Source: Varroa destructor | Taxonomy: Eukaryota; Arthropoda; Arachnida; Mesostigmata; Varroidae | DNA length: 64,000 nt | Direction of reading: 5' to 3' | Assembly (NCBI RefSeq): GCF_002443255.2 | Contig: NW_019211456.1 | Span: forward strand, 43,236,986 to 43,300,985 | Shown here: one piece after another, positions 12,541 to 29,008 of the stretch | How the letters are laid out: the number at the start of each line of letters is the position of its first letter | Numbering within the stretch: position 1 is the stretch's first letter | Notes under the pieces: generated by a model | What the model was told of the DNA's origin: nothing | Database searches by the model: none | Seen by the model: only the letters and a program-made list of their open reading frames with translations | Position numbers and translations under genes: made by a program

Positions 12541-15500
12541 GAATAACTGGTTTCACATAACTAAGCACCTACAAGGTATTATCGTCTTGTCTTCAAAGTA
12601 TTATTGTCAATCTCTTCAACGATTTAGATGATGGCTCACTGTGAAGGGTGTTTATGTAATATGCAAAAATATGCGGTATATTTGTATCTTTGTTTTACAT
12701 TTAGGTAGTTGCTCTAAAGATTACACTAAGATCGATACCGATCGCAGACGACTTGAGACATATGAAGTAATATCAAATTAGAATCACTTTGATTCTATTT
12801 TGATTTTCCCCTTAGCATAGCTACAAGGCTTGGCGGACGCCCAAATGGGTGCGAAACTCGAATTCTGTGAGGCACTCCAAGCGGAAGATCAACCAGCTGA
12901 AAAGTTTAAAATATACTATATTATCAGAAGAAATTGTACTCGTTACATTGACGATTGTTCTACGAAATGACCGTTGTTAACCTCATGAGTCCTTTTGAAG
13001 CACGCCTGTCATTACTGAAAATTTTCGAAGTGCCAGCATTATAGTAAAAAAGGCCAAATATATATGACATAACTTTTTTATGAATTACTGGCAGAATGCA
13101 ATCGAAAGTAATGTTTTATCTTGCAAGAAGTTGGTTAATGTGTTGTATATGATCTTTCAAAAATTCGAATAATCAATTTTTTGCAAATGGGACAATAGAC
13201 ACATCAATAAACTCATTAGACGTATGCGATTACCTCGGGGGTTACAACCTACTCATTGGACTCTTTTATTGGATCTTTTTAATCTAGCTACTTCAGGCGT
13301 ATCAGCAGCATGATGTTGTGTCTTTAAAAGCTAAATGTAACTCATCTATAGCTCACCACTTGGTGACAGTTTTTCTCAGTTTATCACGTAAATGCGGGTT
13401 ATGATTTCTTTTATTAGATCGTCTGCTACGTAGATTTAGCTGCATAATCTCTCAAATGTTTGTTAAGTGCGTTGATAGACAGTTTGGAAACGGAAACGGA
13501 CAGTAATAGACTTGATGTAATTAATAATGCAATCGCGGTGATATGGTCGGATATCATGAAAAGGTCTACTATATATAGGAGAAGAATTAATCTCAGGATC
13601 GTATGCTAAAACTAGATCTGAGTGAGTCCCGTTGACAAAGCCTGAATCTTGTACTGCTTTAGGTAGGAAAGGGAAGACAAACGTTTTTAAAACTTCATTT
13701 TCTTTGCGCATCTCACTTTAAGAATAACTAACTCTCCATTGTTATAAAACAGAACCCATAGAGGAGCAATTAACAAAATCTTAATGTTAAACTGTGACCG
13801 TTTCAACGTATGTATTATGTAACAAACAAGAGCCCTAGCAGCTTAGTTTGTTGCTTAGCTTAACGTGTCATTAGATTCCGTAGACAACCTGAACTTAAGC
13901 GGATGCTATGTTTTTTTTAGAACTATGCGGTACTGCTGGCCTTGATCAACTGCTTTTTACATACTAGACCACCTTTAACAAATAGATGTTATGCCTGTCT
14001 TACTAACAACAACCAAGAAAAATAATTTGAACTACACGATTTTACTCGACCGTGGTGAATATTTCCCCCTAAGCTTCCAAAGACAATTAGCAGTTCCTGT
14101 TGGGACAATGTGCGCGCGACTTTTGCAAACCGAAACTGTCTTTCGTCTGAGCTATCTGTTACCTCCAGCGTTGGTGGACGTCTCGCTTGTCTCGAACCAA
14201 TGACTGGTTATGTGGCTAGAGCGTCGTGTGCAATATGTAAGGGATGCCTTCAGGATGTCTTTAAGCCAAGCAATGAAGTGTACGTAAGCCGGCAACCATA
14301 AGAAGTCTGCAAAATACTAACCTGCTGTGATCAAGTCACACCAAAACAGTGTTACTGTTTTTCTAACTCAAGCGCATTCCAAAGATGTAGTAGGAGCGCA
14401 TAGCGACGTCGATTGTTAATAATGGCGTAACCTAACGTATTTATGAGTGCTTAGGAACACAAAAGGATCACAGTAATTACAAGATTCGCATTACAGCGGT
14501 TATCTCTATCTATGCATACATAACATTTGTCTTGCATTACTTCATAAGAATAACTGAGTGCAGCTCAAACATAATTGTAATAAAATGCATTCGTTACAGG
14601 TGACACAAACTTTCTAACATTATATGTTCGTGTTCCCAGATGTGAGCCCACAGCATGATTTGTTATATCTAAAAGTGTATACAGTTCAATAACAAGCCAT
14701 TATCACTTAAAAAGCGAACAGTGCAACGTAAAATATAAGTACCTCAGCACTTGACTTTGGTGGTAATCGGCGTGCTCGAACTTACTACTACTAGAAAGTA
14801 CATATGAATCTCGGATATCGGCTGTACATAACGGAAGCTATATTCCTTCAGTTTTATTTCGTTCTACTTGACTCATTTCGTCACGAAGTCCTTCATTTTA
14901 TACTTCTCAAGGCTCTTTATCCGCCTCCTTTATCTGTTTCCTAATCTCAATCTGCTATTTCTGTCGCCAATATTATTTTCACTGTCCTCTCCCGGTAGTT
15001 CTTTGACTCGGTCGTCCATCTCAACGGCTCTACAATCCGACGTGTTGATGAAGTTCGTACGTTTCGAAGTTTCCTTCGTCCCTCATAGCATTTCTTTTAT
15101 CGCCTGTCGATGGATACCTGTATTTCTGATCGGCACTTTTTTGCCAACAGCTCAATAAGACAGTTAAGGAAACGACTTTAGGATACTGGGTCGTCCTTAT
15201 AAATATGAAAGTAGATAGATCGAGATGTTGTAGGCAGGAAGATAAAGAAAAGAGAAAAAGGAAAATCAAAAGGAAATAGTGGATAAGTTCGAAGTAGTCG
15301 AAGATCACAGCATATTTCGTAGTCTAAGATCACATAGTTCCAATCATTCCGGTTCATTACCATGTCTTTTGCTACACCCCTGAGCTCTCTTTTAGGATCA
15401 ATAGAACGGAACACATGGGTACCAGCCACAAAAGTGCTGTGCTACGGGTTGAAACGACTTAAGGTGTTTGGATTGTGAAAAAACGCAGAAAATGTTATTA

Positions 15501-18500
15501 ATAATGGAATTCCTGGTTCAACTGCACTTAGTCGCTATGTCGCACAAACAAATGAAGGAAGCTGAACCTCAGAAGTTCTGTTAAATAATACAGAACCTAT
15601 TGTGCATCATGAATAGGTCGCTGTGGCTATATAGGTCACTAGCTAATGTAGGATACATGCCGAACGCAAGAACAATGGATGTTGTTATTGCAGAAATGTT
15701 GCAGCAATCTTTAATATCTATGTAACGCCCTATTAAAGATACTGGTTCATTACAGATACAATATATATTTAAAAAAAAGCACGTTTATCCAAGTCTAATA
15801 CTACTCTTTGAAGGCGGCAGCTACTCGTGTCCTTCACGCTACATGGAGGACGAAGCTACTCTTGAAACTGCACTCGAAAGATACTACTGTCGTTTGTTCA
15901 GTTTCGGCAGATCTGTGCCACCAGACACCTCCTAGATCGGCAGCTCTCCCGAGACATATGACTTGCGCTCCTTGGCCTTCCTCTAAGGGCACTTTGCTGG
16001 TTACCGGGCCTGCGGTTCCACCGCCAATAGTACAGATCCGCTCCCATCGCCACGGACTTTGTTCTTTACTTAATGGAAAGTTTTTTGACGTTTTGCTTTT
16101 GGATTTTGTTTATCTTGACGATCTGTTTCCTTTGATTTTCGTGAAATCACTCACAAAGTCAACGTATGTATATCGCGATTAGCCTAGAAACCCCTCAAAA
16201 ACTGAAAGAAACGTGAGAAAATACGGGCTAGATAACAAAAAAAAGGTATTCTCACTGAAATATTTGCCCGAGGCCAACCCCAAATGAATAAAGGCAGTTA
16301 AAGACTAGTGTAATAAACTAATATGTTCACATCAGCTCAAGCACTCGAACCAGCTTTATTTACTTGATCCGTCGATCCAAATATAATCCGTCTTTGTTTA
16401 TCGTTTCTTCAAGGACGTGAAAATACACAGAATAGTGTTATCGAATCATACATGTTATATATTAGACTGCAATTATACTACAGAGTTGTAATAGCGACTA
16501 TATTAAGAAGAGTTTTGGTACGAGGTCTACATATTGGCAACTGCAGCTGGGGGGCGAATGGCATTAACTAACCTATGCCATGCCTTCAAAACGATTTTGT
16601 CAACAAAGCACCGACCCGTTAGTGGAAAAGCATCCAACCGAGGCCGATCAATCAATACTAGGCAACGGAGTTGCTTGATAATGATATATTTGAATACATA
16701 TATTTACGTTTCCCTCAGATGTGGCTTTTCAGTACCACAACGTAACTTTGAAAGGTCTAAGGTTTTGACGTCAATAAATGAGAACTACAACAAGAAGAGT
16801 GCAATAAAATTTTGTGGAAACAAAGAATAAAAATGAAGACTGCCTCTTTTATCATCATATACGAAAAAGAATACATTACCTTTTTTACATAAGGCTAAGT
16901 GCAGCGTCGTATGCAAATAGTCGGATTAACTGTACTTCAATGTACCTACTCGCTGACGAAGCTGACATAAGCACCTCAACTATCGTATCACAGTTAATTC
17001 AGTATATCCTTGCACAAAAACCCTAATAGATATTCTGTTTAGGCGTCTGCAACGTGCGCTGACTCTGGACCAAAAAGATAATAGCTAGAGTGTGTATTAT
17101 GCCTTTGTTTCGAAAATAGTGATACATGGTTTCGTAGAGTAACTACTCCTACTTCCAAATCGGCTAACGGGACTGATACTGAAGCACGACGATTTTAGAT
17201 TACTAAAAAGCAGACTGCTTTCACTTGACAGCTGTACGATTTCAGGCCAAAATTAATCACCTAGAACTAACGCACTAGAAAGCACTGTTTCACGCTGCAG
17301 TACGATACGTGCTGAATTCAAGGAACGCGCTCAGCCGGCTAATCCTTGCCCGACTCGATTGCCTATGTCTAGTTTGCTTCCTTACAGAGGGGAACCCAAA
17401 ATTGCTTGCTTTTTTTGCTTGATTGATGAATTTGATTTGGTTGCATGTCGTGCCTTAATGAATGGTACAAAAGAAAAATAGTCGGCAGCCAGATTGATTT
17501 TCTTAGCAATCATAATGATTGTAGAATATTTGTAGAAATCTATCTGCAAAGCATAAAACAGGATTGTCAGGAATGGGAAAAAGGCACATTAGACTGCCTA
17601 TCTCGTCACGGTTGAGCAGATAGCCAAATCGTGTTATAGAATATATTTGAATGTATTTTTTTCAGGAATTCGTATGCTTTAACACTATTTTCCTGTCAAG
17701 GGTCAAACAACAAATTCTATACCGTACATTGAGAAATGCATTACATTTATAACAGCGCATGTTGGTGAGACGTTGAATCTGTGCAATATGGTCAGCCGCT
17801 CAAGGGCACAGATGGAAGTTTTGGTCACAAGCACACCGCACGACCTCCTAGAAGTTTTGTCATGCCGATAATGCAAATCATGACCGAGTCAACTTCGGTT
17901 TGCTCGTACTGTTTATTTGGACTTTAATATAGATCAGGTACAATATTTACGATATAAGAAATTTACGTTTGGCTTCAGACTTCATACATACAAAATCGTA
18001 TTTCCCGGTCTAGACAGCACGAATAATCCGCGTAAGTAGTTGTTTAACCGTCTCAACCAAGCTCTGTACACAAATATAGAAGGACAATTCTAATCCATTG
18101 TTAGGGTTCGATATTTACATATGTAGAAGATTAAGAATAAAGAATAAGAATAAGAAAAAGTGGAAGATCTTTTCTGTCTTTCACTACAGATTGCTGGGAG
18201 TGCTCAAAAGATAATCGACCATGTCCATCCTATCACTGATCATCAAATCTACGTGAAGAACGCTTCAAATGTGACAACTTGTTTATAACGACTGAAATCC
18301 TGTATAATGATCGCCATAACTGTGCAGAACGCAGACAGATGCTGAATAGACGTCTAAAACTCAACTACTTTTTAAAACATAGATTACCACAGGCACTGTC
18401 TCCATAATCTGCAGTTGTTTTAGATCCGTTACAGAAAGGTTTACATTTGCCTCGCTGTTTATTTGTCTTAACTCAACGATATCGTTGTTCGAAGTTAAAA

Positions 18501-19192
18501 AAGAGCGCTTAAATTGATTACCCAAAATATTATATAAACTTTTTTTAATTACCGGTCTCACAGAATGTTAATGTGATTCCAACGCTACTAAAAACATAGC
18601 CACTTATACCGGTGATTTTCCTTAGTTAAAAAACACCTTGCTTCTTATTAATTCTGAGTAAACGAATATCCAATAAGTATGTTATAAGCTCCTAAAGCCA
18701 CTTCTATATTGCTTAACAACAATATAGTATAAAAACTCACAGAACGTACGTCGAAGTTATTGTTCCTTATTGTTATGCCCTGAAGCCTGCGATAATCTAC
18801 AAAATTTGCGTGAAACGATCGGTGTTAATCGATTGGCGGTAGTCAGTGGCCATGCTGCACTGACCCAGCAACCGGCAAGCCCTTTCATCTGTCGGGTCGT
18901 CAGCCTTCAGCTAATTCCGATACATGCCAATAGTGTGGGGCCTAGCTACATCGTTGAAAGATTGGAACCTGATAGTGTGTAAATTCACCAAAATTGGTAC
19001 TTACTTTCATTTATGACAATAAATAGTTAACAACAATACATTAGAGTACGTGTCACTGTGTGCACAGCGATCCCCGCTGATATTATAGTGCAATATTAAG
19101 TAAAAGCTATGAATATTGTACTAATATATACAACATTGAATTTGTAGCATGTCTATAGCGTATTTACTTGTTTTCCTTTCAGTTAGGGTCAC

Positions 19193-19195
<3 letters not shown>

Positions 19196-19252
<57 letters not shown>
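19196..19252. repeat. Long TA dinucleotide microsatellite
   Basis: An uninterrupted (AT)n run of 57 bases, the longest simple repeat in the window, about 1.4 kb beyond the 3' end of Caf1-55. Confidence 0.95.
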
Positions 19253-19253
<1 letters not shown>

Positions 19254-20694
19254 GCTTAAATAGTGTATTTTTTAGTATAATTTTGGTTCTAACACCGTAC
19301 TTGCATATAAATATATAACTGATCTGCAAACATTCTTTCAATCAGTAAAATTAAACGAATTTGGGAGCTCTCTTCAAGTAAATGCTTAAACTTCTATTGT
19401 CAAGAAAATTGGACAAACGAGGAACATCGCACAGAGGAAAATACAAAGCTTTTCTTCTTGCAACGTCAGATATTACATTTGTACAAAGTTTTTCCATGCA
19501 TGAAGGGTAAGGTTTAGCTTAAGCAAGGATTAGAACACATGCTAAATTTACTGATGTTTTGCAAGTTTTCAGTTAGGTAGTTCGTACATAACTAGGTACA
19601 ATCTATATATATTTAAAGCTTTTTGATGCCACCTGTTTCTCCGTGACACATTTTGCAGTTTGCAATGTATTTTAAGGGGCTTCGGCATTACAACTCTAAT
19701 ACACATTTGCCAGACCCAACTCCAGAAGGAGTTCATATAAATTTTCAAAGCACCTTTAATCCAGCCCTGTATAGGTGTCTAGCTAATATTAATACAATCT
19801 ACACAGAGCATTTGTTACTATCTCATCGCATCCAGATTTTCTCTTTATAGTAAAATAGACAATATGCTAAATCAGCCCAATTAGTACTTCAGACGCAATC
19901 CATTAGTTTTAGCGTTATTTCAAGATAGCATAAACTCGAAGAAATTACCTACACGGCGGCACAGAGCGTATTCGGTACAGAGCCTATTCATCAGACGCGC
20001 AAATCTAAATCTACGTCATACTAAAAAGAAAAACGATAGCATTGATCTGTGTAGATAAACATGGATTTTTATGAAACTAAATAGCGATTGTTGGGTCGCA
20101 TATATGAACGTGTTCACCGATCAGCGTAAATACAAGCTTAGAATGCACTTTTTTGTCTTGCGCAAATTTTGGGGGATCTGACAACATTGCAATTATTATA
20201 CAAACCATAATAGTGTAAGACGCATCTCACATAACTGATGCTCATCTAATCAAATGGCATTGCTGATTTGCCTAGCGGATAAGCTATCCTTAGTAAATAA
20301 GCTGGCAAAATCTCAGAAAAAAGACACTATTGTGACGGACCAGGTCCACTGTTAATCTCAAAGTAATTCACCACAACAGCATTGTTCTAGGCTTTGTCAT
20401 ATCCAAATGGAAGCTTTGTGGAATACTGTCACATAAATAAATGATGATGTTTCTAGCATCACATTCGCCTTTCAAATATTCACAACGCTCCGCAAAGAGT
20501 ACATTCGATTATTCGTTTGAACCTTCCCTGTATTGCCTTCACTTAACACAGGCATCACTAGCACTTTGACCCACATTCACACCGATTTAAATCAGCCTCC
20601 CGCTATGCTAAACAAACAGCGTGCTTTTGTTCTCAAAGTGTTCGCCACAAATTTAGTTTACGGGATTGTGTCATGAGAATACAGCGGCTTAGTT

Positions 20695-24118
<3,424 letters not shown>

Positions 24119-24230
24119 CTTGATTCTCGTCTCGACTCGGCGGAATACTGTGACAGACGGAATACAATTCTTGCCGGTAAGTGGCTCTCTACAAGAAAAA
24201 TTTTCTCGCCTGCCCCACAATCAACCGAAC

Positions 24231-24238
24231 GCGCCAAA
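24231..24238 (-). promoter_or_regulatory. Candidate E2F site upstream of Caf1-55
   Basis: On the minus strand this reads TTTGGCGC, a perfect fit to the E2F consensus TTTSSCGC, about 115 bases upstream of the Caf1-55 start codon. Replication-linked histone chaperones are commonly E2F-regulated. An 8-base match alone is weak evidence. Confidence 0.3.
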
Positions 24239-24764
24239 GCCGGCGGCAACCCTTAGTTTGTAGTCAACAGACGCAACGACTGTTTCCGCAGCAAATATTA
24301 ATTTGTTTCGAGGTTTTTGGCGGCAAACGATGTTTCACGACTAGGTTTTATTTTTGTTTCAACGAGATTCCGCTAAACTTTTCTTATAGTTCGATTGCTC
24401 ACTCTTAAAAAACTTTAGCCACACAAATTTACAATAGAACATGCTTGGAAAATGTCCGAAAATTCGATCTGTAAACACGCCGTCTCAGCCTAATATGGCA
24501 CAGGAACGATTCCTGCTCATACAATAGAGCTAGCAGTCGATATCTAGAACACACGGTGGTGGCTGTATTTGGTTCCTGTGCTTGGTTCATTCCATATCCT
24601 CCCGTATGTATTCAATCTCGCTGCTGAACTCAGCGGAGGAGCAATCCACTTCGCCCGCCCTCGCGGAAGTGATTAAGATAAGTAGACGTGGAAAAAGGGT
24701 GACACGTTAAAGCACGACAAGGGCGATGGGGACGATGGTAAGAAGTGCATGAAATGGGGTTTAA

Positions 24765-24850
24765 GGGGGCTCTGTCATAGTTTCGTAACGTAGCGTGTCT
24801 GCCCGGTAAACTAGGGATCAGGTAGTAGCCTGGGCTCGAATCATGGCATA
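24765..24850 (+). repeat. tRNA-like SINE-like element, plus-strand copy
   Basis: The plus strand resembles the tRNA-like head of the copies at 22.9 and 28.9 kb in the same order: a GTAGCG segment, an anticodon-region GGTAAACTAGGGA, then a B-box-like GGGCTCGAATC at about 24832-24842. It is more diverged than copies 1 and 2. It sits about 650 bases upstream of the Caf1-55 start codon. Confidence 0.35.
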
Positions 24851-25338
24851 TATACAATTTGTCTCGTACTGGGAGACAGTCGTTTGACAGAATGGCAGTG
24901 CCGGCTGTAAGATTTGAAATATTTAGCCACAGGTATAAGGTATAAATCACTGTTTTTGGGCATCAATGTCCAGTGTCGATTTGTAACCACGTTGTGTATT
25001 GGCCTATGAGTCGCTAGTTCTATTGCAAATTGTCGTTGACACCACTGCCGCCGCTGCTGTGTCGTTCCCACCATAGTTGAAAGAAACGTGCTGCTAACGC
25101 CAACATCGCTGCTTCTGCAGAAATAGCAGGCGCTTTCTTGTTTTCTATCTGTATTACGGATTGTTTCAGTCCATCTCAGGTGGTTATGTTAGATAATCAA
25201 CGTCAGTCATCGTTCTGCATCTGTGTCGAGGATCTGTCGGCCTCATACCTTGTGTGTATTATTATTAATTCCTTTTCTGCTGTTGTAGGGTTGCTGTCTG
25301 ATGTTAAGCTGGCTAGATAGGGCAGTTGGTCTGCTTTC

Positions 25339-25372
25339 GCTCTCTCTCTCTCTCTGTCTCTCCTCTCTCTCT
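25339..25372. repeat. CT-rich simple repeat
   Basis: An interrupted (CT)n run of about 34 bases. On the minus strand it is a GA tract about 1.2 kb upstream of Caf1-55. Such tracts can bind GAGA-type factors in arthropods, but no role is shown here. Confidence 0.9.
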
Positions 25373-25530
25373 GTTTTCCTTTAGCAGTCGGCTGCTAGCT
25401 GGTGCTGATGACGATGTGAACGACGACGATTTTTGCCACTGCTCCTGCCTCAACTAGTATTGCTAGATAAGTAAATACATAAAAAGGAAGTTGAATGGAT
25501 GGATGGATGAACGGTTGCTATACCCGGAGC

Positions 25531-25622
25531 AGTGAGCGAGCGAGTGAGTGAGTGAGTGAGTGAGTGAGTGAGTCAGTCAGTCAGTCAGTCAGTCAGTCAG
25601 TCAATCAGTGAGTGAGTGAGTG
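25531..25622. repeat. Compound tetranucleotide repeat, GAGT then CAGT then GAGT
   Basis: About 90 bases of tetranucleotide repeat in which the unit switches from GAGT to CAGT and back to GAGT. A short GGAT repeat lies just before it (about 25495-25509). It is non-coding. Confidence 0.93.
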
Positions 25623-28600
25623 TGATGGTGGTCGTGCGTTAGTGATGTGGGACTAGCCGTGCTAAGAGGAGTGGAGCCACCATCAGGAGCTGCGGTGTGC
25701 TAATCGGTAGCAGCAGGAGCTACAGCAGAAACGAAACGAGGGTCGCTATAGAAGCAGCAGTGATGATTATGTCGGTGGCTGTGATGGTTGATTGTGGTGC
25801 TGCTACTGACTGTGGTTGTGACTGCTGTCTGTGCCTACGTTTTGGCCGGATGGGGTTCTTCTATTAGATGGTCATAGCTGAATAGTGGCTGCTGAAAACA
25901 ACGGTGTACTGTAGACATAAGTGACATCTAGCTAGTGAAGAACGCTGCGTAAGTACTGTTGCTGAGAATAGAAATGACGTTGAGTAAATAAGTTGCATCC
26001 GACCGGTAAATCATGTCGACGATCTCCAATCATTGTTACGTATATTTGTATATTTCAGCCCTCGGCCCTTCAGTCGGCAGACAGCCACTGAGAGTCAATC
26101 ACTGTCTTTTCCGTATTTCTAATGTTTCTGTGCTATGTGGATATGTCTCTGTTATAATAATCATAATAAGTGGGTTGAAGGTTGTGGCCACCCTCTGCCT
26201 GCCTGTAGTCGACACCTGTTGTCGGTCGCTTGGGACCGTTTTTGTTTCTAGAGAGAAATGCAATTTATGGGAATCTCATGGTAGACATCAGTTCGTGTCC
26301 AGTCGACGAAGTGCCGCGCTACCGTTGATGACAGACAAACAGGTAAATGAGTTAGCGACCCCGCTTGTTTGTTAGTGCGCTTGCCGAAAGAATGGAGCAA
26401 TAGAAACAAGCGATTGCTACATAGGTGCTTGTGGGAAGTGTGTATGTACAATATGATATCGAACTGTATATACAGAGCCTGGACCACCTTTGTTTATATA
26501 ATCTGACAAACTGAGACTGCCACAGACTCTTGAAAATAGGTCTATAAGCCTCCTCACTGCGGTCACTTTCTTCCTTAGGCCCTGCCAGTTGCAACTGCCA
26601 ACGCTGCGCTCTCGGAACTGAGATCCGAGAGGTCAATTTTCTGCTGCTGATTTGTCACGGTGCCGATCCTCCAATGTTTGAGTCAAAACGATCCCCAAAG
26701 CCAGCAGAGCACTTGCCAGGTGACGGGAACTGCTTCACTCATTGTGATGAGATACAGAGGTTAGATGTGATATTATGTGTTTAAAAATATGTGTGTACAC
26801 ACATAGAGAAGGCGCTTGTAAAGCATAAAACAAGTGCCCAGGTGAACTGCGAAAAAGCATGGCTACATACGATTCTATGCTGCGTACAGTTCTCAACAAT
26901 AATAAAGATACAGCAACCCGAACACGAAATAGTGATAATAGCATCGCAGCTAATGTCCCTTGTTCTGCATTTCAATGGATAAATGATCATACCCCGCTTG
27001 ATCGTTTTCTGGGCTGCTCTAACAGCCGCTACAGAGAATACTGTGCGAACTGCCGATCTCACTGTGATCTTTGGACGGGAATGATGGCAATGCATGAGGC
27101 TGTTAGTCAGGGGTACACCAGCGTGTCCAATGCTATTGTTGGATGGCCATTGAGTAGCAGTTATCATGATGGACGGACGAATCCGACAAATTCAATGCCC
27201 GTAGGGCGACTAAAAATAGTTTTGTGCAATATATATTTATATATATATTTGTGTTATAACGCTATTGAAGCTCATGCGTTACAAAAAGGTAACCTTCTTC
27301 TTTCTTCTGTCCTAAACCCTTCCGCTTAAGAGAATGGACTCCATTAAATGGAATGCTGTCCCAGTGTTGCCACTAAATGCACAAATCTCTCTGGTGGCCC
27401 GTCGCTCGTTGATGGAGGGCGTGTACATATATCGATATCAACTGCAGAAAAAGGGTTAATACTGTTGCAACTATTCGGACGTTCCTGTGCATATGGATCT
27501 GTTTGGCTGTAGACTTTAGAGCGCGCACATAATTACGGCCTTACAGCTGTACACTGGAAAAGGCAAAAACGTAAACAAATGCCGAAGGCATCCATTACGA
27601 TACATTTTGTATTTAAAGAATGCAAACAATATTCTCTTATGTTTGTGCTGAGCTAGGAGTAAAGAACTCGTTAGTCCTATGGTACAAACGATGTACGTAA
27701 TAAAATTGGTGATTCACTGAACTTTTAGGCGAAAATACTGTGCCATTGACGGGCGAGAGGTATAATGAACAACTGTATCATGACGCACAATATTGTGTTC
27801 AGTGCAGCCGTTCAATAAATCATTTTATGAAGCGTTTTCCATAGATTAGCAATGATAATGGTAGGTGCTTGTCGCTATCGTACCATCGGAAGCTGTCTTA
27901 GCGGTCAACCCTACACAAGAAAACTTAGCTTTTCCTTGGTAACTTAACTGTATAGTGGGAAGATACATATATCCATTCAAGCGTTTAGTGAGCGCTACGC
28001 AAATCTCATTCGGCCTTTGCTAGTTCCTTTTGGACCGACACATTCTCGAGACCTCTGAACTTGTTGCTGAACTAGGGAATAACTTTAATATGACAAAGGT
28101 ATTTCCTGACAAGGTTGTCGACGTCTCACGTAATTTAGCTTTTTTTTTTTTTAAATCCCGAGCCGAGTCGGCAACCAGCGTTCAATGTATGTCTGTGTGT
28201 ATGAGCGCGATCAGGCGTTATCATCATAGAACGCCGATGGCTTAAAGGTTCTGGAAGTTAAGAGTAGATCCATGCCTCGCTATCACTTGTACTCTGTTCA
28301 TCCTTTAAATCTGAAAATGGATGCTGAAACATGGATTGGCTAGTCAGTGGCGAAAATACTTCATTGCGTACTAGGAGAATGACTTACCTTCACTAATCTT
28401 ATGTACTCCATTTTTTCTTTCGCAGTGATTCTCTAAGTCTAAAATCGTGAAAAGTTCGGTACACGCAGAAAATAAAAAAAAAAAATTGAACGTTAATCAC
28501 GTAATATCAACTGGACGATGCTGAAGTTTTTTTTAGGTCCTAGTGAACCATTTTCCAAATAGCTTTCTTATGATAATTTATTGAATATATCCATGCTAAA

Positions 28601-28854
28601 AAAAATCATTCATGAAGCCATATGCTGGTTTTTCGTAAAAATATAAACGTAAACGAGTTCGTTTCTGCGATTGTATGTTTATATGCTTCTACTTTCCGTA
28701 TTCACCTAGTCGTCAGGGTTGAACTCATTAATAAATACAATAAAATAGCATCAATAAGCATCATCTAAATATGACATCGCACTATTAGTGAGTCCTTAGG
28801 ACGTAGGTTTCAGACAGGACAGACACTACAGTTAATTACGATTTATACGTAATA

Positions 28855-29008
28855 CTGGCCTCTATGTTTCGTGTTCCGGTATCGCCATTAGGCGTTCCAT
28901 CAGAGGACTCGGTAGCAAACTGTGTGTCTATGCTCGAGTTCGAACCTAGACCACAACGTGTTCTAAGATTAGCAGGCAAATACATTACCCACTAAGGTAT
29001 CACAAGAA
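28855..29008 (-). repeat. tRNA-derived SINE-like element, copy 2
   Basis: On the minus strand a tRNA-like head begins near 29008: an A-box-like TTAGTGGGTAATG, an anticodon-loop-like CCTGCTAATC and a B-box-like AGGTTCGAACTC near 28940. A body follows that aligns loosely with copy 1. The GCTAA loop and long spacing to the B box would fit a serine-type tRNA ancestor with a long variable arm, but that is inference. It is intergenic. Confidence 0.55.

Larger units (their letters stand above)
8010..20694. other. Large gene-poor interval
   Basis: About 12.7 kb with no domain I recognise. It contains one strong inverted repeat (9034-9081), three TA tracts (11393-11427, 12523-12540, 19196-19252) and scattered open frames of 60-130 codons without family signatures (for example 9590-9991 plus, 13463-13711 minus, 15808-16182 plus). 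Some may be exons of lineage-specific genes with long introns. The right end abuts the 3' end of Caf1-55, so the last few hundred bases should include its 3' UTR; I could not fix a polyadenylation signal there. Confidence 0.4.

Noticed and set aside
13463..13711. Minus-strand open frame with an internal pyrimidine-rich acceptor-like site
   Set aside because: The acceptor looks reasonable (CCTAAAGCAG) but there is no usable donor, no domain and no partner exon.
14170..14230. tRNA-like motif (GGTTCGAGAC on minus, GGCTAGAGCG on plus)
   Set aside because: The A-box-like and B-box-like pieces are on opposite strands and no cloverleaf closes.
15808..16182. 124-codon plus-strand open frame with Cys/His/Pro-rich middle
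   Set aside because: Considered as a retroelement remnant, but no reverse transcriptase, protease or zinc-knuckle pattern is present.
25339..25622. Simple-repeat cluster considered as a CRISPR-like array
   Set aside because: There are no spacers; it is uninterrupted di- and tetranucleotide repeat in a eukaryotic context.
26781..27329. Overlapping open frames on both strands (156 and 128 codons)
   Set aside because: Both strands open, no family signature, no splice structure; likely chance in a less AT-rich patch.
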